From Simplicispira suum (GTDB taxonomy: Bacteria; Pseudomonadota; Gammaproteobacteria; Burkholderiales; Burkholderiaceae_C), in the NCBI RefSeq assembly GCF_003008595.1, contig NZ_CP027669.1, forward strand, positions 2,356,001-2,420,000: a stretch of 64,000 nucleotides of DNA, given 5' to 3'. This document shows positions 54,571 through 63,271 of the stretch, piece after piece. How positions within the stretch are numbered: position 1 is the first letter of the stretch; every line of letters starts with the position of its first letter. A model generated the notes under the pieces. The model had not been told where the DNA came from. It did no database searches and saw nothing but the letters and a program-made list of their open reading frames with translations. A program made the position numbers and the translations under genes.

Positions 54571-55763
54571 TGGGTGGGGAGACGGAGAAGGCTCTGCACG
54601 GCGCAGCGGGACCGGTTTTCACCGGTCTGCTCGACCTGCTGTCGGCCATGGTCCGTGAGGAGGCCTCAGACCTGTTCTTGATCGCAGGAGCGCCGCCCAC
54701 GGTGCGCCGCCACGGGGACTATCTGGCGCTCAAGCACCCCGTTCTGGCGGGGCCGGATATCCAGGCCTTTGCTGCGTCGGTCATGAGTGCAGCGCAGGCG
54801 GAGGTATTTGAAAACCGGAAGGAATGCGATTTGGCCCTGCAGGTGCCGGGGACAGGCCGCTTCCGTATCAACGTGCACATGCAGCGTGGACAGCCCGGCA
54901 TGGTGGTCCGCTATGTTTCGTCGCACATCGCCTCCATCGAAGCCTTGGGTTTACCGCCTGCGGTGCAGCAGCTCGCTTTTCTCAAGCGTGGACTGGTGCT
55001 GGCTGTGGGCGCCGCTGGCGCTGGAAAAACTACCACATTGGCGGCGCTGCTTGATCACCGCAATGCGCGCATTCCGGGTCACATTCTCACCATTGAGGAT
55101 CCCATCGAGTATGTGCATACGCACCAGCGGTCCCTGGTCACGCAGCGCGAGGTGGGGCTCGATACCTTGTCTTACGACGAGGCCTTGCGCCACGCGATGC
55201 GCGAAGCGCCCAGCGTGATCATGATCGGTGAAATCCGCGACCGCGAGACCATGCAGCACGCCATGCATTACGCCGAATCGGGCCATTTGTGCGTCTCCAC
55301 GCTGCATGCCAACAACGCCAGCCAGTCGATTCAGCGCATTCTTAACTTCTTTCCAGAAACGGCGCATGCGCAAATTCTTTTAGACCTTTCGCTGAATTTG
55401 AAAGCAGTCATTGCACAGCGCTTGCTGCCGGGCCTACAGACCCGCCAAGTGCCGGCGGTGGAGCTCCTGCTGCTGACCAATTTCGTCGCGGATTTGCTGC
55501 AGAAGGGCCAGATTCACGAGATTCGCACGGCACTGGAACGAAGCACCCAGGTGGGGATGTGCACTTTTGATCAATCGCTGTTTGCGCTCTTTGAGCGGGG
55601 TGCCATCAGCCGCGAAGAAATGCTGGCCCACGCGGACAACCGAACCGATTTGACGCTGCGCCTGCGTCTTGCTGCGGGCGCGCCCCTGGAAGTGGCCGGC
55701 ATGCGCATGGCCGACCTGGAGTCCAATTCGGGGCGCGCATCGTCACCTGCGCCTCTGGGCTGA
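54570..55763 (+). CDS. PilT/PilU-family pilus retraction ATPase
   Basis: The 397-residue AAA+ secretion ATPase carries Walker A GAAGAGKTTTLAAL near residue 150, Asp box TIEDPIEYVH, Walker B SVIMIGEIRDRETM and the His box HLCVSTLHANNASQ. The N-terminal part (ASDLFLIAGAPPTVRRHGDYLAL) is typical for the family. Its length is nearer PilU (about 380) than PilT (about 345), so PilU-like is preferred. Members drive or assist type IV pilus retraction at the inner membrane. It starts at ATG overlapping the chpA stop by one base (TGATG), so it belongs to the chemosensory operon. Confidence 0.9.
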   Translation: MGGETEKALHGAAGPVFTGLLDLLSAMVREEASDLFLIAGAPPTVRRHGDYLALKHPVLAGPDIQAFAASVMSAAQAEVFENRKECDLALQVPGTGRFRINVHMQRGQPGMVVRYVSSHIASIEALGLPPAVQQLAFLKRGLVLAVGAAGAGKTTTLAALLDHRNARIPGHILTIEDPIEYVHTHQRSLVTQREVGLDTLSYDEALRHAMREAPSVIMIGEIRDRETMQHAMHYAESGHLCVSTLHANNASQSIQRILNFFPETAHAQILLDLSLNLKAVIAQRLLPGLQTRQVPAVELLLLTNFVADLLQKGQIHEIRTALERSTQVGMCTFDQSLFALFERGAISREEMLAHADNRTDLTLRLRLAAGAPLEVAGMRMADLESNSGRASSPAPLG

Positions 55764-55773
55764 CGCGCTTCGC

Positions 55774-57255
55774 TTAACAAGCGTCGCTGGCCTGTTCCTT
55801 CACCACCGCGTAGCGGGCCAGGGTGCGTTCGCGTGCCTGCGCGTGGTCTACGATGGGCAGCGGATAGTTCTCGCCAAGCACCACACCCGCTGCCTGCAAG
55901 GCGTCGGCAGGCGCAGCCCACGGCGCGTGGATGTGCTTTTCGCTCAAAGCCGCAAGCTGTGGCAGATAGCGGCGAAGAAAGCGCCCCTGCGGATCGAACT
56001 TGAGACTCTGGGTTACCGGGTTGAAGATCCGAAACCAGGGCTGTGCGTCACAACCGCTTGAACTCGCCCATTGCCATCCGCCATTGTTCGATGCGAGTTC
56101 GTAGTCATTGAGCCATTCTGCGAAATGGGCCTCTCCGCGACGCCAGTCCAGCCCCAGGTCTTTCACCAGGAAGCTGGCCACCACCATGCGCAGGCGGTTG
56201 TGCATGTAGCCCGTCTGATGGAGCTGCTCCATGGCGGCGTCCACCAACGGAAAGCCAGTCCGGCCAGTGCACCAAGCGACCCAAAGAGCCTCGGCCTGCG
56301 CGCCAGTCTCCCAGGCAATGGCGTCGTAGGCTGGCTTGAAACTGCGCTCCATGGCGTGGGGGAAGTGCGCCATCAGCTGCAGGTAGAAGTCGCGCCAGAT
56401 CAGTTCTGACAGCCAGGTAGCGGCCCCCTGGCTGCCCGCCCGCATGCGCTTGTACGCGTCGCGCGCCAGTTCGCGGATCGAGAGGGTGCCAAAGCGCAGA
56501 TGAACGCCAAGATAGCTCGGGCCTTTGACGGCTGGAAAATCCCGAGCACGGTCATAAGTGTCAATTCGGGCGGTGAAGTCCTGCCATAGCACTTGCCCGC
56601 CGGAGGTGCCGGACGGCACCTTCAAGGCGAGTTCTGCGCTGGGTCCGAAGCCGATGGCAGCGAGACTGGGCACACCTTCCTGTGCCCAAGGAGGGCAGGG
56701 CGCAAGATTTCCCTGGCCACCGGCTACGGCGTAGGAGGCCAAGAAGTACCCGTCGATCTCGCGCAGCCATGCCTTTTTGTAAGGCGTGAAAACCGTATAC
56801 GGCGATGCCGCCTGCGTCAGCAATTCGGAGCGCTCAAACACCGTGTGATCCTTGAAGAGTCGCAGTTCACGCCCGTGTTGCGCCAGGGCGGTGCGTACGT
56901 ATGCGTCGCGCTCGAGTGCCCCCGGCTCGTCGTCCCGGCCGGCGTATACCGCCTGCGCGCCGAGCCTATGGGCCAGCTCAGGCACGGCAGTGCGCGCGCT
57001 GGCGTGCAGCACGATCAATCCGACATGGGCATCCTGTGCCAGGGTGCGCAAGGCTTGATCGAGTTCAAGCAGGCTTTCATGGATGAAGAGAACGCGCCGG
57101 TCGGCGCGCGGCAGGCGTGAGAGGATGTCTTCGTCAAACACAAAAACGCAATGCACCTCTGAGCACTCGCGCAGGGCATGGTGCAGGGCAGGGTGGTCAT
57201 GCGCGCGCAGATCGCGCCGGAACCACACCAGTCCGCGGGAAAAGGGAGCAGGCAT
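55774..57255 (-). CDS. phrB: Deoxyribodipyrimidine photolyase
   Basis: The 493-residue flavoenzyme repairs cyclobutane pyrimidine dimers with blue light. An N-terminal antenna-binding domain starts LVWFRRDLRAHDHPALHHAL. The FAD domain contains YLGVHLRFGTLSIREL, LIWRDFYLQLMAHFP, WCTGRTGFPLVDAAMEQL and DYELASNNGGWQW with its Trp residues for electron transfer. CPD class I is indicated. The antenna (methenyltetrahydrofolate or deazaflavin) is not determined by eye. It is convergent with the pilus ATPase gene (11 bases between) and divergent from yqgE. Confidence 0.94.
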   Translation of the reverse strand: MPAPFSRGLVWFRRDLRAHDHPALHHALRECSEVHCVFVFDEDILSRLPRADRRVLFIHESLLELDQALRTLAQDAHVGLIVLHASARTAVPELAHRLGAQAVYAGRDDEPGALERDAYVRTALAQHGRELRLFKDHTVFERSELLTQAASPYTVFTPYKKAWLREIDGYFLASYAVAGGQGNLAPCPPWAQEGVPSLAAIGFGPSAELALKVPSGTSGGQVLWQDFTARIDTYDRARDFPAVKGPSYLGVHLRFGTLSIRELARDAYKRMRAGSQGAATWLSELIWRDFYLQLMAHFPHAMERSFKPAYDAIAWETGAQAEALWVAWCTGRTGFPLVDAAMEQLHQTGYMHNRLRMVVASFLVKDLGLDWRRGEAHFAEWLNDYELASNNGGWQWASSSGCDAQPWFRIFNPVTQSLKFDPQGRFLRRYLPQLAALSEKHIHAPWAAPADALQAAGVVLGENYPLPIVDHAQARERTLARYAVVKEQASDAC

Positions 57256-57296
57256 GTTGAACGTAAAATCGACCGATGTCCGCCGATTTTGCGCCC

Positions 57297-57869
57297 ATGA
57301 ATTTAACGAACCACTTCCTGATTGCCATGCCTGGCATGCAGGACGCTTCGTTTGCGCGCAGCGTCGTCTATGTGTGCGAACACAGCGAGCGTGGCGCGCT
57401 CGGTCTGATCATCAACAAGCCCACCGACATCAACCTTGATGGCTTGTTTGAAAAGGTCGAACTGTCGCTCGGGCGCAGCGATCTGCAGGGCGCGCCGGTG
57501 TTTCTTGGCGGACCGGTGCAGACCGAGCGCGGTTTCGTCTTGCACGAACGGGTGCAGCTCGAATCCGACGACGAGCCCGCCTATGCGTCCACCATGGTGA
57601 TTCCCGGCGGACTGGAGATGACGACCTCCAAGGACGTACTGGAGGCGCTCGCCACCGGCGCCGGCCCGCGCCGCGTGCTGGTGACGCTGGGCTACTCCTC
57701 CTGGGGCGAGGGGCAACTGGAATCGGAAATGGCCGAGAACAGCTGGCTCAGTGTCGGGGCCGATCTGGCCGTCATTTTTGATACCCCGGTGGACTCGCGC
57801 TACGACAGCGCCCTGGGTTTGCTGGGGCTCGAAGCCTGGCGACTCGCCCCTGGGGCCGGGCGCGCATGA
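57297..57869 (+). CDS. YqgE/AlgH family protein (UPF0301)
   Basis: The 190-residue protein matches the YqgE family from its first residues: NLTNHFLIAMPGMQDASFARSVVYVCEHSERGALGLIINKP (read in order, given here as one family block in pieces), then GGPVQTERGFVLH and GYSSWGEGQLESEM. ATG at 57297 aligns with the E. coli start; an upstream ATG at 57276 adds seven residues. Its biochemical role is unknown. yqgE next to ruvX (yqgF) is a widespread pair, and the stop overlaps the ruvX start by four bases. Confidence 0.93.
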   Translation: MNLTNHFLIAMPGMQDASFARSVVYVCEHSERGALGLIINKPTDINLDGLFEKVELSLGRSDLQGAPVFLGGPVQTERGFVLHERVQLESDDEPAYASTMVIPGGLEMTTSKDVLEALATGAGPRRVLVTLGYSSWGEGQLESEMAENSWLSVGADLAVIFDTPVDSRYDSALGLLGLEAWRLAPGAGRA

Positions 57870-58294
57870 CGCAGGGAAGCGCACGCGCAGAGGCGCCGGC
57901 GGTTCCCCTCCATTGCCAGAGTTTTCTGGCTTTTGATTTTGGTCTCAAGCGCACCGGGGTGGCCATCGGCACGCGGATGCTGCGCAGCGCCAGTCCACAG
58001 CCTACGCTGCGCGCCGAAGGCGAAGCCCGGTTTGCCGCAGTGGCCGAGCGCATTCGCGAATGGCAGCCCGACGCGCTGGTGGTTGGCGTGCCCTACCACC
58101 CAGACGGCGCGAGCCACGAGAACACGCGCCGTGCCCAGCGCTTTGCCCGGCAATTGCATGGGCGGTTTCACTTGCCGGTGTTTGAGGTGGACGAGCGCTA
58201 CAGCACGACCGAAGCGCTGTCGCAAGGCGCGAGGGACGCCGACGCCGCATCGGCTTGCATCATTCTGGAGCAATTTTTGAGGACTCTTCCATGA
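57866..58294 (+). CDS. ruvX: Holliday junction resolvase-like YqgF/RuvX
   Basis: The 142-residue RNase H-fold nuclease has the first acidic residue in FLAFDFGLKRTGVAIG, a Glu-containing middle strand (DALVVGVPYHPDG) and the closing block FEVDERYSTTEA plus DAASACIILEQF. Its known role in several bacteria is pre-16S rRNA 5' maturation, with Holliday junction activity also reported for some. It is coupled to yqgE upstream and pyrR downstream by four-base ATGA overlaps. Confidence 0.94.
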   Translation: MTQGSARAEAPAVPLHCQSFLAFDFGLKRTGVAIGTRMLRSASPQPTLRAEGEARFAAVAERIREWQPDALVVGVPYHPDGASHENTRRAQRFARQLHGRFHLPVFEVDERYSTTEALSQGARDADAASACIILEQFLRTLP

Positions 58295-58827
58295 CCACCC
58301 GTTCTGCAAGCGACGCTCCGCCGGGCGGCCCGTCGCTCGATGCCGAGGCACTCTACCTGGCGCTTGTCGATGGCGTGCGGGCCCTTCGCCGCTCTGATAC
58401 GCAACTGGCCGGTATTGCCTCGGGGGGCGCCTGGCTGGCCGAACGCCTGCAGCGCGATCTCGGCCTCGCAGGCGACGCCGGCATTCTCTCGTCGAGCATG
58501 CACCGCGACGACTTCGCCCAGCGCGGCTTGGCCGCCAGCACCCAGACGCGCCTGCCCTTCGATGTCAACGGAGCCGACATCCTGCTGCTGGACGATGTGC
58601 TGTACACCGGCCGCACCGTGCGCGCCGTGCTCAACGAGTTGTACGACTACGGAAGGCCGGCGCGGGTGCGGCTGGCCGTGCTGGTGGACCGGGGCGGGCG
58701 CGAACTGCCTGTGCAGGCGGACTTCGCCGCAGCACGCGTCACGCTGCCGCCATCACAGGCTCTGGCCCTGGCGCAAGGGGAAGCCGGCGGATTCGTATTC
58801 GAACTGCGGGAGGCCGAGCCGTGCTGA
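58291..58827 (+). CDS. pyrR: PyrR-type uracil phosphoribosyltransferase/regulator
   Basis: The 178-residue protein has the type I PRTase fold with the PRPP loop [18 protein letters not shown] near residue 100. Near the N terminus it shows [12 protein letters not shown] and [13 protein letters not shown]. PyrR in Gram-positives binds pyr mRNA to attenuate transcription; in Proteobacteria the mechanism is less certain. No attenuator hairpin is evident here before pyrB. The gene lies inside the yqgE-ruvX-pyrR-pyrB-pyrC' string, overlapping pyrB by seven bases. Confidence 0.92.
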   Translation: MTTRSASDAPPGGPSLDAEALYLALVDGVRALRRSDTQLAGIASGGAWLAERLQRDLGLAGDAGILSSSMHRDDFAQRGLAASTQTRLPFDVNGADILLLDDVLYTGRTVRAVLNELYDYGRPARVRLAVLVDRGGRELPVQADFAAARVTLPPSQALALAQGEAGGFVFELREAEPC

Positions 58828-59783
58828 ACCAGCGCAATCCCCAACTCAACCGCAACGGCGAACTGGTGCATCTGCTCTCGGTCGAGGGTTTGCCGCGCGA
58901 CATCGTTACGCACATTCTTGACACGGCCGCAACCTTTGTCTCGGTCAACGATCGTGAAGTCAAAAAGGTACCGCTGCTGCGCGGCAAGAGCGTTTTCAAC
59001 CTGTTTTTCGAGAACAGCACGCGCACTCGCACCACGTTCGAGATTGCCGCCAAGCGCCTGTCGGCCGACGTGTTCAATCTCGACATTGCGCGTTCCTCAG
59101 CCAGCAAGGGCGAATCCTTGCTCGACACGATCGCCAATCTTTCGGCCATGGCGGCGGACCTGTTTGTGGTGCGGCACAGCGAATCGGGTGCGCCCTATCT
59201 GATCGCGCAGCATGTGGCGCCGCATGTGCATGTGATCAATGCCGGCGATGGGCGCCATTCGCACCCCACGCAGGGCCTGCTCGACATGCTGACGATCCGG
59301 CATTTCAAGAAGGATTTTTCCAATCTCACCGTCGCCATCGTCGGCGACGTGCTGCACTCGCGCGTGGCTCGCTCGGATATCCATGGCCTGACCACGCTCG
59401 GCTGCGCCGAGGTGCGGGTTGTGGGCCCACGCACCCTGGTGCCCGCAGACATGGCGCCCATGGGCGTGCGCGTCTGCCATACGCTGGAAGAAGGGCTCAA
59501 GGATGCCGACGTGGTCATCACCCTGCGACTGCAGAACGAACGCATGAGCGGCGCGCTGCTACCGTCCAGCCAGGAGTATTTCAAGAGTTTTGGCGTCACG
59601 CCCGAGCGCATGCGGCTGGCCAAGCCGGACGCCATCGTCATGCATCCGGGGCCGATCAATCGCGGCGTCGAGATCCATTCCGCCGTGGTGGACGGGCCGC
59701 AAAGCGTGATCCTGCCGCAGGTGGGCTTTGGCATTGCCGTGCGCATGGCCGTGATGTCCATCGTGGCGGGAAATACGGCATAG
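58821..59783 (+). CDS. pyrB: Aspartate carbamoyltransferase catalytic subunit
   Basis: The 320-residue enzyme joins carbamoyl phosphate with aspartate in de novo pyrimidine synthesis. The carbamoyl phosphate site shows [12 protein letters not shown] near residue 62 and [14 protein letters not shown]. The catalytic stretch is [13 protein letters not shown]. The aspartate site is at LRLQNERM and [11 protein letters not shown]. The start is GTG at 58821, chosen because it matches the family N terminus. Unlike E. coli no pyrI regulatory subunit gene follows; instead a dihydroorotase-like gene does, as in Pseudomonas. Confidence 0.95.
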   Translation: MLNQRNPQLNRNGELVHLLSVEGLPRDIVTHILDTAATFVSVNDREVKKVPLLRGKSVFNLFFENSTRTRTTFEIAAKRLSADVFNLDIARSSASKGESLLDTIANLSAMAADLFVVRHSESGAPYLIAQHVAPHVHVINAGDGRHSHPTQGLLDMLTIRHFKKDFSNLTVAIVGDVLHSRVARSDIHGLTTLGCAEVRVVGPRTLVPADMAPMGVRVCHTLEEGLKDADVVITLRLQNERMSGALLPSSQEYFKSFGVTPERMRLAKPDAIVMHPGPINRGVEIHSAVVDGPQSVILPQVGFGIAVRMAVMSIVAGNTA

Positions 59784-59790
59784 AAAGCGC

Positions 59791-59846
59791 ACTATTGTTT
59801 TGATAGCTTCTGGCGCATGCTGGATAAGCGATAGAGGCCAATTTAG
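59791..59846 (-). repeat. Dispersed palindromic repeat, copy 7 (inverted orientation)
   Basis: Plus-strand sequence TGATAGCTTCTGGCGCATGC then TGGATAAGCGATAGAGGCCA and AATTTA matches the reverse complement of the copies at 27594 and 42255. It lies between pyrB and pyrC', eight bases after the pyrB stop. Confidence 0.7.
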
Positions 59847-59855
59847 CACAAAATT

Positions 59856-61151
59856 ATGAAGATACTTATCCAGAACGGCCGGGTGCTCGACCCCGCTAGT
59901 GGGTTCGACCAGACTTGCGACGTGGCCCTGGCGGCAGGGCGCATCGTCGGCCTAGGACGCGCGCCGGTCGACTTCGCGCCAGCGCGGCGCATTGACGCCG
60001 CCGGCTGCCTGGTGTTGCCGGGTCTGGTGGATCTCGCTGCCCGCCTGCGCGAGCCGGGGCACGAACACGAGGGCATGCTCGAATCCGAGATGGCGGCGGC
60101 CGTGGCGGGTGGCATTACCAGCCTGGTCTGCCCGCCCGATACCGACCCGGTGCTCGATGAGCCGGGCCTCGTCGAAATGCTCAAGTTCCGCGCTGAAAAA
60201 CTGCACCAGGCGCGCCTGTTTCCGCTGGGCGCCCTGACCCGTGGCCTGGCCGGAGAGGTGTTGACCGAAATGGCCGAGCTGACCGAATCGGGCTGCGTGG
60301 GCTTCGGTCAGGCCGAGGTGGCGCTGGCAAGCAACCAGGTGCTGCAGCGCGCGCTGCAGTACGCCGCCACCTTTGGCTACACGGTCTGGCTGCGCCCACA
60401 GGATCTGAGCCTGGGCAAGGGCGTGGCGGCCAGTGGCGCTCTGGCCACCCGCCTGGGTCTGGCCGGGATTCCTGTAGCCGCAGAAACCATTGCCATGCAC
60501 ACCATCTTCGAGCTGCTGCGTGGCACGCAGGCGCGTGTGCACTTGTGCCGCATCAGCAGCGCGGCCGGCGTGGAACTGGTGCGCCGCGCCAAGCAAGAAG
60601 GCTTGGCCGTCACCTGCGACATCAGTGCCAACAGCTTGCACCTGACAGAAAACGACATCGGCTTCTTCGACAGCCGCGCGCGCCTCGCGCCACCCTTGCG
60701 CCAGCAGCGCGATCGCGACGCGCTGGCGGCGGGGCTCCTGGACGGCACCATCGATGCGCTGGTCTCGGACCACAACCCGGTGGACGAAGACGCCAAAACT
60801 TTGCCCTTTGCCGAGGCCGAGACCGGTGCCACGGGCCTGGAGCTGCTGCTCAGCCTGGCATTGAAATGGTCCCAGGATGCTGGCGTGCCGCTGGCGCGCG
60901 CACTCGGCGTGGTGACCTGCGAGCCGGCGCGGGTGCTCGGCGGGGCGCTTGGAACCTTGTCCGCCAGCGTTGGCAAGCTGGTGGAGGGTGGCGTGGGCGA
61001 TGTGTGCATCGTCGATCCGCGGGCCCATTGGACGGTGGCGCCAGGCACGCTGTGCAGCCAGGGCAAGCACACTCCCTTTGGCGGCTACGAACTTCCCGGT
61101 CAGGTGCGCTTGACGCTGGTAGGCGGACAAGTCGCGTTCGAACGCGAGTGA
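59856..61151 (+). CDS. pyrC': Dihydroorotase-like protein PyrC' lacking the metal site (pseudo-DHOase)
   Basis: The 431-residue protein has the amidohydrolase fold of class I dihydroorotase, with VDLAARLREPGHEHE where active enzymes have an HxH metal pair before LREPG. Other active-site residues are also changed: the segment normally holding a His (HCED) reads WLRPQDLS, and SDHNPV stands in place of TDHAPH. It is therefore unlikely to hydrolyse dihydroorotate. Such inactive partners assemble with PyrB into the dodecameric complex in Pseudomonas. The gene follows pyrB after a dispersed repeat. An active dihydroorotase must be encoded elsewhere. Confidence 0.9.
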   Translation: MKILIQNGRVLDPASGFDQTCDVALAAGRIVGLGRAPVDFAPARRIDAAGCLVLPGLVDLAARLREPGHEHEGMLESEMAAAVAGGITSLVCPPDTDPVLDEPGLVEMLKFRAEKLHQARLFPLGALTRGLAGEVLTEMAELTESGCVGFGQAEVALASNQVLQRALQYAATFGYTVWLRPQDLSLGKGVAASGALATRLGLAGIPVAAETIAMHTIFELLRGTQARVHLCRISSAAGVELVRRAKQEGLAVTCDISANSLHLTENDIGFFDSRARLAPPLRQQRDRDALAAGLLDGTIDALVSDHNPVDEDAKTLPFAEAETGATGLELLLSLALKWSQDAGVPLARALGVVTCEPARVLGGALGTLSASVGKLVEGGVGDVCIVDPRAHWTVAPGTLCSQGKHTPFGGYELPGQVRLTLVGGQVAFERE

Positions 61152-61329
61152 GCGCCAGAGTCCTGGAGACCTAGGCCGGCCGGACGGTGGGCGGCAGTGC
61201 CTGAAGCGGACATATTGCACGCTTGCGCGGCGCATTCTGCGCCAGCCCTTGCCCCGCAGGCAGTCCGCGCTTATGGTTCGCCCTTTCGCCGGCCCGCAGT
61301 CTGCGGGTCTATTCCGACAGGGAGGAACC

Positions 61330-62559
61330 ATGAACATCGTCGAACGCGCCAAATCCATCTTGCTATCGCCCCGGCCGACCTGGGAGGTGATTGATACCGA
61401 ACAGACCGATACCGCCAGCCTCTACACCGGCTACCTCATGATTCTGGCCGCCATTCCCGCAGTGTGCGGTTTCATTGGCATGTCGATCATTGGCATGGGA
61501 ATGTTTGGCGTATCCATGCGCGTTCCTTTCTTCGCGGGCCTTGCCAATATGGTTGTGTCGTATGTACTGAGCCTGGTGGGCGTGTACATACTGGCGGTGA
61601 TCATCGACTTTCTGGCACCTCGCTTTGGCGGTGTCGGCAACCGGCTGCAAGCATTGAAGGTGGCGGTCTATGCCAGCACCTCAGCCATGCTGGGGGGCGT
61701 GTTTGCGCTGCTTCCCATGCTGGCCATGTTGAGCGTGCTCACCGGCCTTTACTCTATTTACCTGCTTTACGCTGGCTTGCCGATTTTGATGAAGAGTGCG
61801 CGCGAGAAGTCGGTCGGTTATACGGCGCTGGTGATCGTCGCTGCCATCGTGCTCGGCCTGATCGTGGGCGCCATCAATGCGCTCTTCATGCCGCGCGGTG
61901 TCGGTCCCTGGGCTTCCGGTGATACGCCCAACGTCTCGGTGCGCACGCCGGGCGGTGAGGTCACCATCGATGGCGGGGGGATCGCTGCCATGCAGCGCAA
62001 GATGGAAGAGGCCGCGCGCAGCATGGAGAAGGCCAGTGCGCAGAAAGACCCTGCAGCCATGGCCGCCGCAACCCGCGATGCCACAGCCGCCGCCGCCAGC
62101 ATGTTGGGTGGTGGCAAGGCCCTGGGCGCGCAAACGCTCAAGGCGGCGCTGCCCGAGCAGCTTGGTGGCCTGGCGCGCACCGGTTTTGAGGTGCAGGATG
62201 GTACCGCACTGGGCCTGCCCACCAGTCAGGCCAGCGCCGACTATGGAAGTGGTGAGCGAACGGTGCATGTGGAGATCATGGATCTGGGTGGCCTGGGCGC
62301 CATGGCGGCAGCCGCTTTCGGCATGGCCCAGGGCGAAAAGGAAGATCAGCACCATGCCGAGAAGACCTGGCAGGAGGGTGGGCGCACCCTGCACGAGAGC
62401 TACGCCAAGGACGGCAGCTCAGCGGAGCGCAAGATGGCGCTGAAGAACGGCGTTTTGATCAGCATTTCTGCGGACAACATGGATATTGCTGCGCTGCGCA
62501 GCGTGGCCTCACAGCTCGATATTGCTGCACTGGAGCGGCTCCAGCGCCCCGCCAACTGA
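61330..62559 (+). CDS. YIP1-family membrane protein with a soluble C-terminal domain
   Basis: The 409-residue protein begins with a YIP1 domain: NIVERAKSILLSPRPTWEVI, then five membrane helices to about residue 190. The remaining 200 residues are soluble. They carry a helical Ala/Met part (MQRKMEEAARSMEKASAQKDPAAM) and a domain with AQTLKAALPEQLGGLARTGFEV. The latter looks like a quality-control or lipoprotein-like module, but I cannot name it. ATG at 61330 has GGAGG directly upstream (61321-61325). The 178 bases before it hold no other gene. Function is unknown. Confidence 0.85.
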   Translation: MNIVERAKSILLSPRPTWEVIDTEQTDTASLYTGYLMILAAIPAVCGFIGMSIIGMGMFGVSMRVPFFAGLANMVVSYVLSLVGVYILAVIIDFLAPRFGGVGNRLQALKVAVYASTSAMLGGVFALLPMLAMLSVLTGLYSIYLLYAGLPILMKSAREKSVGYTALVIVAAIVLGLIVGAINALFMPRGVGPWASGDTPNVSVRTPGGEVTIDGGGIAAMQRKMEEAARSMEKASAQKDPAAMAAATRDATAAAASMLGGGKALGAQTLKAALPEQLGGLARTGFEVQDGTALGLPTSQASADYGSGERTVHVEIMDLGGLGAMAAAAFGMAQGEKEDQHHAEKTWQEGGRTLHESYAKDGSSAERKMALKNGVLISISADNMDIAALRSVASQLDIAALERLQRPAN

Positions 62560-62647
62560 ATGGGTGCGCCAGCCGGCTTGGGCTGCATGCTGTGTGACCC
62601 AGGGTGACCGATAAAATCGTCCTTTGTCTGCCACCCGGTGCCCGCCC

Positions 62648-63271
62648 ATGACTTCGTCTCTCTGTTCGCCTGCGGGCGCCTCTTCCTTGCGCAGCGCCGC
62701 CGATGCCGGTGTCGTGCAAGACACCGTACGCTGGCTTGAGCGTGCAGTGATCGGGCTGAATTTGTGTCCGTTTGCCAAGGGCGTGCACAGCAAGCAGCAA
62801 ATCCATTACGTGGTGTGCCGCGCGCGCAGTGCCGAGGAGGTGTTGGCCGTGCTCGAGTCAGAACTGCTTGCGCTTGCTCGATTACCTGCACAGGAGCGTG
62901 ATACCAGCTTGCTGATGCTCCCCAACAGCTTCACGGATTTCCTGGATTTCAATGACTTTCTGGACGAGTGCGAATCCCTCCTCAGCTCGCTGGACCTCGC
63001 CGGAGTCTTGCAGATCGCCAGTTTCCACCCGCAGTTTCGTTTTGCTGGAACCGCAGAGGACGATGTCAGCAACTGCACCAACCGCGCACCGTATCCCACG
63101 CTGCATCTGCTGCGCGAAGACAGCATCGATCGGGCTGTCGAAGCTTTTCCGCAGGCCGAAGCGATTTTCGAGCGCAACGTGGAGCAGCTTGAAGAACTGG
63201 GCATGGACGGCTGGACTGCATTGGGTGTGGGTGCCCAGCGTTCTCCAGTGGGTGAGGGCGAAGGTGTATGA
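62648..63271 (+). CDS. DUF1415 family protein
   Basis: The 207-residue soluble protein has the family pattern VRWLERAVIGLNLCPFAKG, then MLPNSFTDFLDFNDFLDECESLL, IASFHPQFRFAGTAEDD and NRAPYPTLHLLREDSI. The conserved His and acidic residues (HPQF, DDVSN) suggest a metal or phosphate site, but no activity is known. ATG at 62648 fits the family better than the TTG upstream at 62624. A -10-like TAAAAT lies about 35 bases before it. The next gene starts within its stop codon. Confidence 0.9.
   Translation: MTSSLCSPAGASSLRSAADAGVVQDTVRWLERAVIGLNLCPFAKGVHSKQQIHYVVCRARSAEEVLAVLESELLALARLPAQERDTSLLMLPNSFTDFLDFNDFLDECESLLSSLDLAGVLQIASFHPQFRFAGTAEDDVSNCTNRAPYPTLHLLREDSIDRAVEAFPQAEAIFERNVEQLEELGMDGWTALGVGAQRSPVGEGEGV

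Noticed and set aside
61152..61329. Possible small gene or RNA before the YIP1 gene
   Set aside because: No convincing frame, hairpin-plus-U-tract or promoter was found in these 178 bases.
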